Shown: positions 1-9,401, counted from the first letter of the stretch. The stretch is 64,000 bases of DNA from Candidatus Protistibacter heckmannii (GCA_025050535.1 JALBVF010000001.1:496001-560000); one strand, 5' to 3'. Program-made: numbers and translations. The notes: a model not told the origin generated them from the sequence alone.

Positions 1-715
1 CTCGATCAGGGAGCCCGGGCAGCAGGGCCGCGCCGATGCTGGCCAGGGGTGCGTGGTGGCTCAGGGTGGTGTCGCTGGAGCGCATGACCACGTCGGCCTG
101 GGCGCCCGGTCCGACCGGTTTGCTCGTTCCGGCCATGCCGGGCAGGTCACCGGGGCCGAGATTGACGTAGCTGAGCATGATCAGCTGCAGGCTCGCGCCG
201 CCGCGGTATCCGGGCGCGGCCACGAGATGGAAGGTCAATTCGCACAAGGGTCGCGCGATCAGCGCCGGCGAGGGCTCCTGGGTGAAGCGCAGCGCGAGGT
301 CGAAGCCGTCGGCGGCCAGGTCCACGTGGTGGTTGTCCAGATGCAGGTCGAGCCGCACCTCGGGATAGCGCCGCTGGTATTCGGCCAAGGTCTCGGCGAA
401 CTGCCGAGTGGCGCACCAGACGGGCACTCTGATGCGCAGATGTCCGCGCGGCGCGGCCGCCTCGCTGCCCACGTCCATGTCCGCGGCGTCGAGGATGTCC
501 AGTGCCTGGCGACACTGCTCCTGATAAAGCGCCCCGGCTTCGGTCAGGCTGACGTTCCGGCTACTTCGGTTGAGGAGGCGCGCGCCCAGCCACTTCTCCA
601 GGGCAGCCACGTGCTTGCTCACCATGGGCGCGGAGATGTCTAGGCGCTCGGCGGCGGCGAAACTGCCGGTTTCGGCGATTTCCAGGAAGATGCGGATGCT
701 GGAAAGCTGATCCAT
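1..715 (-). CDS. LysR-family transcriptional regulator (partial, runs off left edge)
   Basis: The reading frame starts at the ATG complementary to 713-715 and stays open to the window edge, so the C-terminus is missing. The first 60 residues form the classic LysR winged helix (MDQLSSIRIFLEIAETGSFA, later SAPMVSKHVAALEKWLGARL and the LNRSSRNVSLTEAG turn), followed by the start of the substrate-binding domain (GHLRIRVPVWCATRQFAETL). It is divergent from the LigB-type dioxygenase at 823 with an AT-rich 107-bp gap, so it probably regulates that gene, as LysR regulators usually control their divergent neighbour. The effector is unknown. Intact as far as visible. Confidence 0.85.
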   Translation of the reverse strand, partial: MDQLSSIRIFLEIAETGSFAAAERLDISAPMVSKHVAALEKWLGARLLNRSSRNVSLTEAGALYQEQCRQALDILDAADMDVGSEAAAPRGHLRIRVPVWCATRQFAETLAEYQRRYPEVRLDLHLDNHHVDLAADGFDLALRFTQEPSPALIARPLCELTFHLVAAPGYRGGASLQLIMLSYVNLGPGDLPGMAGTSKPVGPGAQADVVMRSSDTTLSHHAPLASIGAALLPGLPDR

Positions 716-822
716 GGGGGCTTTTCAGTTTCTTAATAGGAAATATATCGACAACTATTCTGCTATCGATTTTCTCAAAAAGAAAGATTAAGCTGATTTC
801 CATCAGAAAATCGGAGTGCGCG

Positions 823-1650
823 ATGCGCAGCAGAATGCCGACTTATTTCATTTCCCACGGCGGCGGCCCCTGGCCGTGGATGCCCGAGATGCGCCATTCC
901 ATGCAGACGCTGGAAGCCGCGCTCGCGGGCATCCGCCGCCAGCTTCCAGAGCCGCCCAAGGCGATCCTGATGGTCTCAGCCCACTGGGAGGAGGCTGCCT
1001 TCACGGCGATGGCCAATCCCCATCCGCCCATGCTCTACGACTACTACGGCTTCCAGGCCCACACCTACGAGATCCTCTGCGCAGCCCAAGGCTCGCCGGC
1101 ACTGGCCGAGCGTGCGCGACAATTGATCGAGGCTGTCGGGCTGCCCGCGGCGACGGACGCAGAGCGCGGTTTCGACCACGGCGCGTTTTCGCCGCTGGAG
1201 GTGATGTATCCGCAGGCAGAGGTGCCGGTGGCGCAGCTGTCGCTCAAGGCGGGGCTCAATCCCGCCGTGCATCTGGCGCTGGGCCACGCGCTCGCGCCGC
1301 TGCGCGACGAGGGTGTGCTGATCGTGGGCAGCGGCCTGAGTTATCACAATCTGCGTCTGCTCGGCCCGCGCGGCGAGGAGACGTCGGCGGCCTTTGACGC
1401 CTGACTGCAGGCGTCTGTGGCGGCCGCGCCCGAGGAGCGCAACCGTCTGCTCAATGATTGGGAGTCGGCGCCGGCGGCGCGCATCGCGCATCTGCACGAG
1501 GAGCATCTGATTCCGCTGATGGTGGCGATAGGCGCCGCCGAGGAAGAGGCCGCGGTCTGGGTGTATCACGAGACCGCGGCGATGGGTGGAGTGACCGCGT
1601 CGAGCTTGCGCTTCGGCGCGGCGCGGGCGACGGAACTCGTGTCCGCTTAG
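823..1650 (+). pseudogene. LigB/DODA-type extradiol ring-cleavage dioxygenase, interrupted by TGA
   Basis: Product resembles class III extradiol dioxygenases of the DODA/YgiD type, non-haem iron or zinc enzymes opening catechol-like rings. Visible metal-site motifs are SHGGGPW at the N-terminus, SAHWE, HGAFSPL and GSGLSYHN; HEEHLIPLMVA follows near the end. At 1402-1404 a TGA stands where the family has Trp (AAFDA-stop-LQASV), and the same frame then continues 81 codons to a TAG at 1648-1650 with good family similarity. The stop therefore looks like TGG to TGA. Truncation removes the last third of the fold including the HEEH region, so the product is probably inactive. A second ATG at 835 (MPTYFISHGG) is an equally good start. 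Ends convergent with and overlapping the cyclase gene by four bases. Confidence 0.85.
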
Positions 1651-2802
1651 AACAGCTCGACGCTCATTTCCTGCACGCTGCTGCTGATGCTGCCCTCGCG
1701 GGTCAGCATCTCGTGCGCGCGCACGTGGTTGCGGCCGTGCTGCTTGGCGTAATAGAGCGCGTCGTCGGCGCGGCCCAGGGCGGTGGTGATGTTGTCGCCG
1801 GTGACGATCTTCATCAGGCCGATGCTGATCGTCACCTTGCCCACCTGCGGGAAGGCGTGGCTGGCGATCACACGGCGGAACTGGTCGATGACGTTCATCG
1901 CCTGGGTCTCGTTCACCTGGCGCAGCAGCACGATGAATTCCTCACCGCCGAAGCGGAAGAGCTTGTCTGAGACGTGGAAGGTACGGCGTATTTCGTTGGC
2001 CACGAGCGGCAGCACTTCATCGCCGAAGAGATGGCCGAAGCGGTCGTTGACCAGCTTGACGTGGTCCACGTCCATGGTCCATGACCTTCAGCCAGTTGTC
2101 CGCCGAGGCCGTGGCGCGGCGCTCCGGCTGGCTCGGCGCCTTGAGGGCGTGGGTGGCGGTGTTGCCCATGGCGAAGATGCGCTCCATGGTCTGATCCAGC
2201 GTCTTTCGGTTGATCAGGCCGGTGAGGGTGTCGGTCTCGCTGTAGTATAGCAGGCTCAGGTAGTTTTCATAGAGCGTGACGGCCGAGCGGATCAGGGTCA
2301 GCTCCTCGTTGCGCAGCCGCTCCGAGCGGCGCACTTCGATGACGGCGAGCACGTTGCCGTTGCTCACGATGGGGATCCATGCCGCATGGCTGGCGGCCAG
2401 AGCCGAGGCGGGCTCCAGGTTTAAGCGCACCGCATGCCGCTTGCAGGCCAGATTCAGCTCGGGCGGCAGGTCCTCGGCGTCGAAATAGGTTTCCTCGAGA
2501 TAGAGCATGTCCTGCTCCGCGCGTGTGGTCAGCAGGAAGCGGTTGGATAGCGTCGAGGGGCGGAACATGCGCAGGAAGCAGGGGCGCTGCAGGTCGCCGG
2601 CGAGGTTGGCGATCGTGCGGCACAGCGCGAGGTCGAGCTGGACGTGGTCGCGCAGACGGGGCATCTCGCCCGCGTTCTGGATGAGCAGAATCGGTTGGCA
2701 CGCGTCCTGAGGCATGCCCCAGTCGTAGGTGACGTCGTCCGCGCCGCGCGCGGCGCTTGCTTGCAACATCGTTTCCAGTATTCCGTGCTTTTCCAGTTTC
2801 AT
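1647..2802 (-). pseudogene. GAF-GGDEF diguanylate cyclase, frameshifted
   Basis: Would synthesise c-di-GMP from two GTP in the cytoplasm; no membrane segment is seen. The N-terminal part (from the ATG at 2802) looks like a GAF-type sensory domain, followed by the GGDEF domain beginning SETDTLTGLINRKTLD. The GGDEF core is readable only in another frame: VDHVKLVNDRFGHLFGDEVL, then the active-site loop FRFGGEEFIVLL (GGEEF, a functional variant). The frames part at 2070-2083, where the plus strand carries GTCCATG twice in tandem. Removing one 7-bp copy restores a continuous family-like reading. The first frame ends shortly after the shift, without the catalytic loop. Upstream on the same strand lies an EAL gene, also broken. 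Confidence 0.85.
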
Positions 2803-2972
2803 GGGGGCACCTATGGGTTGTCTTCCTGGCTTGGCCGGACTCGCCGTCCAGCCTCCATTTTCTGCTGTCTGGCTGGATTTTCAGACGTTTTCAATACGAT
2901 ATCTTATTAATTCAAATTGATTAATATGATTATTTAAATTATTTTGATCTTTTTGAAACTGGCGGCGGCTGT

Positions 2973-4382
2973 TCAAAACAGCTCCTCCGCAACCCTTTCC
3001 ACCATGAATCCGCGTTCGCTGGCCTTGTTCAGGAAAGGCAGCACCTCGCCGGCGGACAGCGGCTTGGCGTAGTAATAGCCCTGGGCGATGTTGCAGCCCA
3101 GTTCGCCCAGCGCGCGCAGTTGGCCCACGGTCTCCACCCCCTCGGCCACGACCAGGATGTCCATGCTGTGCGCCAGCCCGACGATGGCCGAAACGATTTG
3201 GTGGCTTTTCTCGTCCTGGCCCAGGCCGCGGATAAAGGATTGGTCGATCTTGAGCTTGTGCGACTGGTATTCGCGCAGGCAGGCCATGTTCGAGAAGCCC
3301 GTGCCGAAATCGCCGATCGCGAAGGACACGCCTTCGCCGCGCAACTGCGCGAGCGTGTCCATGACCTCGCCGGCGCGGTTCATCAGGACCGATTCCGTGA
3401 TCTCCATCTCCAGCAGATGCACCGGCAGCCTGGATCCGCGCAGGGCGGCGTGCACCTGGCCGAGGATGTTGCCGCGCAGGAATTGCATGGCCGAGACGTT
3501 GACCGAGATCGGCAGCGGATAGCCCGACAGCGCCCAGCCGTAGGCGTGGCGGCAGGCTTCGGCCAGCACTCAGGCGCCCACCTCCTGGATCAGCTGCGTC
3601 TCCTCGGCCACGTCGATCAGTGTGCGCGGCGAGACGAAGCGGCCGTCGGGAAGACGCCAGCGCAGCAAGGCCTCGGCGCCCACCGGCGCACCGTTGGACA
3701 TGCCCAGCAGCGGCTGGAAATACAGCATCAGCTCGCCATTCTTGAGCGCGCGGTACAGGCCCGCATCGAGCGCGGCCTTCTCGCGCTGAAAGCTGCTGGC
3801 GCTTTCCTCGTGCAGGCAATAGTTGTCGCGGCCGCTGCGCCCGCCGAGCCGGCAGGCATAGAACGCGTGGGAGAGCAGGGTGTCGGCCTTGTCCGAATGC
3901 GCGGGGAAGAGGCTGATGCCGATGGTCGCGGTCATGTGTAGTTCATCGCCCCCGACCTGCAGCGGCTGGCGGATCAGCACGAGCAGCCGGGCGGCGGTGC
4001 GCTCCGCGCCGTGTTCGGCGTCGATCTCGACGGCGAGCCGGAATTCGTCGTGCTCCGAACGGCACACCGCGCAACTGCGGCGCACGAAGGCGCGCAGCCG
4101 CCAGACCGGCTCGCCCATGATCAGGCTCTCGCAGCCTGGCTTGAAGGTTTCGGTCACGCTGTCCAGGTTGTCGATGCGCACGCACATCACCTCCAGCCGC
4201 CCGCCGGCCTCGGCCGCGTCGGCCAGCATCTCGACCAGCGAACCGCGGAAGGCCGCCAGACTCTGCAGGCCGGTCTGCTGGTCGTGCCGGGCGGCGAGGC
4301 TGGGGATTTTCGTCTCGGCAAGCCAGGCCTGGCCGGCGGCGCTCGTCAGCAGGGTGGTCAGTTCGTCTTGCAAGGGTTGCAT
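2973..4382 (-). pseudogene. EAL-domain c-di-GMP phosphodiesterase with degenerate GGDEF, interrupted by TGA
   Basis: Predicted c-di-GMP hydrolase. Residues about 30-190 resemble a GGDEF domain without the active-site motif (SEHDEF in its place), so it would not make c-di-GMP. The EAL domain follows with GAEALLRW, SVNVSAMQFL, LEMEITES, IGDFGTGFSN (first Asp of the usual DDFGTG replaced by Gly), LKIDQSFI and VAEGVET. A TGA at 3570-3572 stands where the family has Trp (QEVGA-stop-VLAEACRHA), and the frame then runs 198 codons to the proper end at 2973. Truncation removes most of the catalytic domain. The changed DDFGTG residue suggests weakened activity even if read through. Intergenic AT-rich DNA of 170 bp separates it from the cyclase. 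Confidence 0.87.
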
Positions 4383-4664
4383 CTCGCTCTCGCTTTGCGT
4401 GGGCGCGGCGGGCTCCGGCGCGCTCCGTTACGCCTCGCCGTACAGCGAGGGGAAATACATCGGTCGGAGTAGAAGCGGGTTATGTCGGTTCATTAGTCCC
4501 GCCAAGTTATCAATTTGACTTATTTGAAAGAAAACGTTTTCATTTTTACGTGATCTCGGAAGAGGTCGCGAGGAGTAGGATTTGCCGTTCCAGTTGGGGT
4601 TTTGTCTGTGAAACGCCCACGCAAGCGCCGGAATGGCTGAAAAACACAAGATTTCGAGGCTGAC

Positions 4665-5420
4665 ATGATCGATCCACCGGAAACCGACCCGGCCGTCCTG
4701 GCCAAGGCCACCATTTTCGCCGAGGAAGCAGGCAAGGCGCTCTCCGAGCTGGCCCGGCAGGGCTGCAGCGTGGGCTTGCACATCAAGGGTAGGCCCGAGG
4801 TGCCGGGGTTTCCGGCCGACCTGATCGACGCCTCCGCCAACGCGATCCAGATCCGCGTGACCGAACCCGCGCCCGGCGAGGACCTGCCTCTGGTGTTCCG
4901 CTCGCCCGATGTCGTCGTCGTGATCACCAGCGGCCAATCCAAATACCAGTTCAACGCGCTCAGCCTGCGCGCGCTGTCGCTGCGCCCGCAGGTGCGCGAA
5001 GGCGAGCGGCCGCGAGCCTACCTAGAATGCGCCATGCCGGCTGAAGTCGCGCGCATCCAACGCCGCAAGGACAAGCGCGTCGCCATGCCCAGCCAGTTCC
5101 AGACGCGCATCGTCGTCGCCGTGCGCGGCCCGACCGGCGAGGAAGTGTATTGCCCGGCGCTGGACGTGAGCCAGAACGGCCTGGCGATGGACTGCCTGCC
5201 CAACCAGGTGCCCGCGCGCGTCGGCAGCGTGCTAGCGGGCTGCCAGATCATCGCTGGCAAGCGCCGTACCCAATACTTCGATCTGCAGGTCTGCAACGTC
5301 GGCAAGAGCAAGAACGTCTACGGGATGGTCCGGCTGGGCTGCCAACTTCTCAATCCGAGCGACGAAGTGCAGCGGCATTTCCTGGCGCTGCGCAATGCGC
5401 TGGCGGAGGCGCACGAGTGA
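4665..5420 (+). CDS. PilZ-domain protein (YcgR-like c-di-GMP receptor)
   Basis: Intact 251-residue protein. The C-terminal half carries the two PilZ signatures: the arginine motif QRRKDKRVA (about residue 128) and DVSQNGLAMD (about residue 167), matching RxxxR and D/NxSxxG. The N-terminal half (residues 1-110) looks like the YcgR-type N domain, another small beta-barrel. Such proteins bind c-di-GMP and alter motility or secretion machinery; the partner here is not visible. It is divergent from the broken EAL gene across a 282-bp AT-rich gap holding both promoters. Its survival beside two broken c-di-GMP enzymes suggests c-di-GMP is made elsewhere in the genome. Confidence 0.88.
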   Translation: MIDPPETDPAVLAKATIFAEEAGKALSELARQGCSVGLHIKGRPEVPGFPADLIDASANAIQIRVTEPAPGEDLPLVFRSPDVVVVITSGQSKYQFNALSLRALSLRPQVREGERPRAYLECAMPAEVARIQRRKDKRVAMPSQFQTRIVVAVRGPTGEEVYCPALDVSQNGLAMDCLPNQVPARVGSVLAGCQIIAGKRRTQYFDLQVCNVGKSKNVYGMVRLGCQLLNPSDEVQRHFLALRNALAEAHE

Positions 5421-5531
5421 AACGCCCGGCGGGGTGGAGCCGGCGGGAGGGCAGGAGGGGATAGCGCCCGACGGGAGCCGGATCCTCTCCCTCCGTCACA
5501 AAAGATTCATATTTTGCCAGTTCGATTTATC

Positions 5532-5551
5532 CAATATTTCACGTATTATTG
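5532..5551. promoter_or_regulatory. Candidate ArsR operator
   Basis: An imperfect 20-bp palindrome with arms CAATA and TATTG sits four bases before the arsR start codon in a short AT-rich stretch between GC-rich genes. ArsR/SmtB repressors bind such dyads overlapping their own promoter. Supported by position and symmetry only. Confidence 0.4.
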
Positions 5552-5555
5552 AATA

Positions 5556-5882
5556 ATGAATGAATCTTCGGTCGTCAAAGCCCTCGCCGCTCTGGCCCAG
5601 CCACTGCGCCTGCGCATCTTCCTTGCCCTGATCGTCGTTGGTCAGGAAGGATTGACGCCGGGCACGATGGCGGAGTCGATGGACATCGGTGCGACCGCGC
5701 TCTCCTTCCATCTGAAAGAACTGGTGCACGCCGGTCTCGTCACCCAACAGCGCGACAGCCGGCACCTCATCTATCGGGCGGCTTTCGAGCGGATGAACGA
5801 TGTGCTTGCCTACCTGGCGGACAACTGCTGCCAAGGCAAGGCGTGCATCGACGTCAAGCCGCTCTCCTGTTCGAGCTGCTGA
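5556..5882 (+). CDS. arsR: ArsR/SmtB-family metalloregulator
   Basis: Intact 108-residue repressor with winged helix (KALAALAQPLRLRIFLAL, then SFHLKELVHAGLVTQQRDSR). The tail is cysteine-rich (NCCQGKAC, SCSSC), as in proteobacterial ArsR types that sense arsenite with C-terminal cysteines; this placing is inference. Start chosen because the frame begins at the candidate operator and runs to the arsC start, whose ATG overlaps the stop region (TGA then ATG one base on). First gene of arsR-arsC-aquaporin. Confidence 0.88.
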   Translation: MNESSVVKALAALAQPLRLRIFLALIVVGQEGLTPGTMAESMDIGATALSFHLKELVHAGLVTQQRDSRHLIYRAAFERMNDVLAYLADNCCQGKACIDVKPLSCSSC

Positions 5883-6387
5883 ATGACTGACAAGCTCATC
5901 AACGTGCTGTTCATCTTCACGCACAACTCCGCCCGCAGCGTGCTTGCCGAAGCGATGCTCAACCATCTTGCCCGGAAGCTGAACAAGCCCGTGCGTGCGT
6001 TCAGCGCCGGCAGCCAGCCCAGCGGCAGGATCAACCCGCTGGCCATCCAGGCGCTCGAGAGCGCGGGCGTCGACACCAAGGACCTGCACAGCAAGAGCTG
6101 GGACGTGTTCGCGCAGGCGGATGCGCCGCAGATGCGCGTCGTGGTCACGGTGTGTGACAACGCGGCCAACGAGGTTTGCCCCTACTGGTCCGGTGGCCCG
6201 GTCAAGGTGCATTGGTGCTACCCCGATCCACCCAAACGCGCCGGGCGGCGAGCGGGACAAAGCTGTGGCCTTCGCTCTGACCCGCGAGGCGATCGGCTAC
6301 CGCATGCTCCAGCTACTGCATCTGCCGATCGAAGACTTCGACGACGGGACGCTCCAAGAAGCCCTGTCCCTGATCGCGAAAAGCTGA
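5883..6387 (+). pseudogene. arsC: Low-molecular-weight-phosphatase-type arsenate reductase, frameshifted, catalytic Cys lost
   Basis: The family reduces arsenate to arsenite with a P-loop cysteine in a C-x5-R motif near the N-terminus. Here the loop reads LFIFTHNSARS where the family has LFxCTHNSARS, so the nucleophile Cys is Phe (TGC to TTC, one base). The frame is also broken near 6230: before it KVHWCYPDP (usually HWGYPDP), after it, in another frame, APGGERDKAVAFALTREAIGYRMLQLL to a TGA at 6385-6387. Either lesion would abolish activity. Follows arsR directly and precedes the aquaporin-like gene. Confidence 0.9.
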
Positions 6388-6391
6388 AGGC

Positions 6392-6971
6392 ATGCAGACC
6401 TCTTTGCGCGCGCGGCTTCTGGCGGACGGATTGGGCACGCTGCGGCTCCTCGCCGTGGTCATTGGCTCGGGGATCATGGCCGAGTGCTTCTCCGGCTGCA
6501 ACTCCGCCGTCGCCCTGCTGGGCAACACCTTGGCGACCGTCTTCGGCCTGTACGTCCTGATCGAGATCTTCGGGCCACTGAGCAGGGCGCATTTCAATCC
6601 GGCGGTGAGTCTCGTGATGGCAATCCGCAAGGAGCTGCTTGTGCGCCTGCTGCCGCCCTATGTGCTCGCGCAGCTCCTGGGCGCATGGCTCGCGGAAGCC
6701 GTGGCGACGGCGGGCCTGCTGCTGGTCATCCTGCAGCAGGCCTGCAGGCAAGACCTCCGCCATGGTCGCGGCATACATCGGGGCGGCCTACTGGTTCACC
6801 GCCTCCACATCCTTCACCAATCCCGCCGCCGCGTTCGGCCGCATGCTGAGCGATAGCTTCGCGGGCATTGCGCCGGCGAGCGTTCCTGGGTTCGTAGCGG
6901 TGGAGACGGTGGGCGCGCTGCTTGGTCTACTCATTGATCGAGTGTTTACGCGGAGTGAGGTCCGCGGCTAG
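6392..6971 (+). pseudogene. MIP/aquaporin-family channel of the arsenic operon type (AqpS-like), broken
   Basis: In some arsR-arsC operons an aquaglyceroporin replaces the ArsB pump and lets arsenite leave the cell down its gradient. The first part reads GSGIMAECFSGCNSAVALLG and carries the first NPA box (HFNPAVSLVMA). The second NPA box (FTNPAAAFGR) lies in another frame, reached after a shift near 6745. The segment between PYVLAQLLGAW and LAEAVATAG is about 35 residues shorter than the family, so a half-helix region seems deleted as well. Ends in TAG at 6969-6971. Non-functional. No arsB or acr3 is seen nearby, so the operon probably no longer confers resistance. Confidence 0.82.
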
Positions 6972-7061
6972 CTTTGGCGTAAGGTGTCGGATTGCCCAAG
7001 TCTGCAAAAACGGCGCGAGGCCGGGGAATGGGAGATGGGGTGGAGGAGCAGATGGCTGAAA

Positions 7062-7073
7062 TGGTCCCGACAG
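7062..7073. repeat. Candidate distal attachment-site remnant
   Basis: TGGTCCCGACAG matches the tRNA-Arg 3-prime end at 9402-9416 (TGGTCCCCCCGACAG) except for three missing C residues. It lies at the left composition boundary of the island in the orientation expected for a direct att repeat. Short, so chance cannot be excluded. Confidence 0.35.
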
Positions 7074-7325
7074 CCCCCACATTTTGGCGCTAATGTATTG
7101 AATTAGGAATAATTTTTTCAGGGAGGTAGAAAATTATGCTCCCAAATATGCCCCCGCCACGATTTGTTTGCACTACGCCCCTGCAGACATACTGATCTTA
7201 TGTTTGGTAATAATTCATGGGCAGTATTCAGGTAGTTTCAATAAATAGATTTAGATATAGATATTAAAATTTTATATGCGATTTTCATAAAACTAATTTT
7301 ATCTAGATACCATGAAAAATTCTGA

Positions 7326-7688
7326 TCATTCGTTCTCATTACGCTTTCTCTTCTCGGGAATGTAAAAGCCGATATCTCTGAGGGCTACTTTCATGCTCCA
7401 GGGTTCAGAGATGTATTCAAGCATATCTCCCAATAATGTTGAAATTATATTTTCAAACCCGATTTTAAGTTTAAAATAATTGGTGCAATTGAAGCAGAGG
7501 ATCAGTTAGTACTGAGTTCGATTGATTGGCCCGTCTCTAGAGATCACAATAACAACCTGCCCGGTGAGAAATAGGATATAGCTGAAAATTGAGGCTGGTA
7601 ATGCTAGCGCACAGGAGTAATAATCGCACTCGACCTGTACAAGCGCCCATAAAATGAAACTGAAAGGGCGTATTAATAGGAGTAGCAC
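7326..7688 (-). pseudogene. Unidentified island membrane protein split by TAA
   Basis: Reading the minus strand from the ATG at 7688 gives 60 residues with hydrophobic segments (MLLLLIRPFSFILWALVQVE, then SIFSYILFLTGQVVIVIS). A TAA follows at 7506-7508, and the same frame then continues for 59 codons (LILCFNCTNYFKLKIGFENI, ending YIPEKRKRNENE) to TGA at 7326-7328. A two-part 119-codon frame in DNA this AT-rich is unlikely by chance and suggests a real gene with one nonsense mutation. I do not recognise the family. Layout: membrane anchor then a charged soluble tail. Confidence 0.45.
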
Positions 7689-7958
7689 TAGGAAAGTTGA
7701 TCGAAATAAATTTCTAGTATGGAGCTATTATGCTAGAAATAAAATTATACAGGCTAGGGTTTAGTAGTAAAACTAAAAATTGCCACAGATAAGACTGATT
7801 ATATTTTGGGAGGAGTAGCTGAAGCCTATATCGGTCAACAATTACCATCCTAAATAGGAGCTTTTTTGCGTTCTATGCTATGCGATATTTTGAACAACCA
7901 TCCAAACATCCAATTATCAAAACATGCCGAACGCCCTATTCCCCCTTCCGAGAATCTA

Positions 7959-8017
7959 TAGATACTACCTACGTACCATGCTAGATACTAACTAGTATAG
8001 TACACACAGAGATACTA
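7959..8017 (+). repeat. Three short direct repeats, AGATACTA
   Basis: AGATACTA starts at 7960, 7983 and 8010 (spacing 23 and 27 bases), the first two preceded by T. Spacing near multiples of a helical turn recalls protein-binding iterons, but no replication gene is adjacent. AT-rich sequence makes chance repeats more likely. Confidence 0.3.
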
Positions 8018-8271
8018 TTTTCCCTATTTATTAATTTTTAAGCCCTCTAAAAATATACCCTAAGATGGAATATAAATCCTGTAAACTACAGGTTATATAC
8101 GGCAGAGATGTTATCAAGTATGATCGGATTGAAAAAGGGTAAAGTGTATTTTGGGTAATTGGGCATTAGGTAAAAAATTAGAATAACGTTTTGCTTTTTA
8201 AAAAATTTTAGTAAATTTTCCAATGTCATTAAGAGAGGGCCGCAGTGGCATAAAAAAGCCTCACCTCAGCA

Positions 8272-8510
8272 CTATTGATTATTTACATTGTGGGCAGCGA
8301 TCTTCTGAAAAATCCAAGCAGTAATCTCAGAGGATATCCACCCAACCCTTCTCGGTCCAAGTTTGACCGCACTAGGAAAATCACCATTTTCATATATAAA
8401 TATATTGTGCTTTTGCTAAAATCATATAAGTCACACGCTTCCCTCTTAGTAAGAAATTGTTCTCGCTGGGTTACTTCAGTGACTACCGTTTTATTTGATG
8501 AATTCAGCAT
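8272..8510 (-). pseudogene. AlpA-family excisionase/regulator, frameshifted
   Basis: Small MerR-like helix-turn-helix proteins of this family sit beside P4-type integrases and control excision. The frame from 8510 reads EQFLTKREACDLYDFSKSTI followed by YLYM, the typical AlpA helix-turn-helix. The expected continuation is in a neighbouring frame: ENGDFPSAVKLGPRRVGWIS, then SEITAWIFQKIAAHNVNNQ and TAG at 8272-8274. A single-base loss in the run around TATATATG explains the break. As it stands the product ends in unrelated sequence. Its context beside the integrase remnant agrees with the assignment. Confidence 0.72.
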
Positions 8511-8554
8511 TGTGTTTTCCTCTAACAGGCTAGTTTCGTTTGCCGAAAGTTGGC

Positions 8555-8582
8555 AATAAAGCCGCGGTTAAGCGGCTTTATT
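8555..8582. terminator. Bidirectional intrinsic terminator at the integrase end
   Basis: Perfect 11-bp stem AATAAAGCCGC / GCGGCTTTATT with a six-base loop GGTTAA. A-rich and T-rich arm ends suit termination on both strands. The integrase stop codon (8568-8570) lies in the loop. Confidence 0.75.
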
Positions 8583-9235
8583 AAACTTTGCTTGAATAAC
8601 TGTTTTCAATCGTATTCGGTCAAGATAGTCTGCCAAAAACTGCATCATTTCTCTGCGTTCAGATAAGTACTCTGCGTGGTTGTACGCTGCTCGCACACCA
8701 TCTCTCTTTGCATGCGCGAGCTGTCTTTCGATAACGTCAGATCTGAATCCTTGCTGATTCAGTATGGTTGAAGCAGTCGCTCTAAAGCCGTGGCCAGTCG
8801 TACGCGAGTGATAGTCCATGCGATACAGGTCATACAAAATAGTGTTTTCGCTCATCGGCTTGCTACGGCTGTTTTGATTCGGAAATACATACTCGCTATC
8901 TCCGCTATATTTTTGTTGTTCAGACAACAGAGAAATAGTTTGCTTCGAAAGTGGTATGAGATGCTGAGTTTTCATCTTCATGCACTCGGCAGGAATACGC
9001 CACTCTGCTTTCTCCATATCTATCTCAGACCATTTAGCTCCGCGCAGTTCACCGGTCCTAACAAAGGTCAGCACTAAGAATTTTGTTGCTATCTGCGTTT
9101 GGCTACACGGTATTTGAGTCGCCAGTATTTACCACCTGACGGCGTTATTTCCAGATACATCCCGTGCCCATCGCTAAGCTTGATTGTCTTGTCACACGGC
9201 TTAGTTTTCTTGCAAGTTGCATCGGAGAGCTTCAT
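8568..9235 (-). pseudogene. P4-type tyrosine recombinase (integrase), internally deleted
   Basis: The N-terminal piece starts at the ATG complementary to 9233-9235: MKLSDATCKKTKPCDKTIKL, then SDGHGMYLEITPSGGKYWRL, the arm-binding domain of P4 integrases, ending at a stop after about 52 codons. The C-terminal catalytic piece begins in another frame near 9090 (KFLVLTFVRTGELRGAKWSE) and holds the recombinase motifs: Arg of RTGELR, His-x-x-Arg as HGFRATAST, and the nucleophile region AAYNHAEYL, ending at 8568. The central 150 or more residues (family length about 400) are missing between the pieces. It cannot catalyse recombination. Lies 166 bp from the tRNA 3-prime end. Confidence 0.85.
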
Positions 9236-9401
9236 GGGGGCGCCTCACTGTGCAGGTTGATTTATGCCTCCAATTGTGTCCCTTCATCCGCTGGACTTCA
9301 ATCCACCCCTTCCCTCGGACTTAGTAAGTTAATAGATACTTGATTAGTAAGATAATTTCTTGGTCTCTCAGTATCTTCTGGGACCCCCTTGACTTTTAAG
9401 G

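Noticed and set aside
1402-3572. TGA read as Trp or selenocysteine in the dioxygenase and EAL genes
   Set aside because: TGA is the normal stop of most intact genes here (parE, parC, htpG, uvrB, iscS), and no SECIS-like hairpin is evident after the codons. A simple TGG to TGA mutation is enough.
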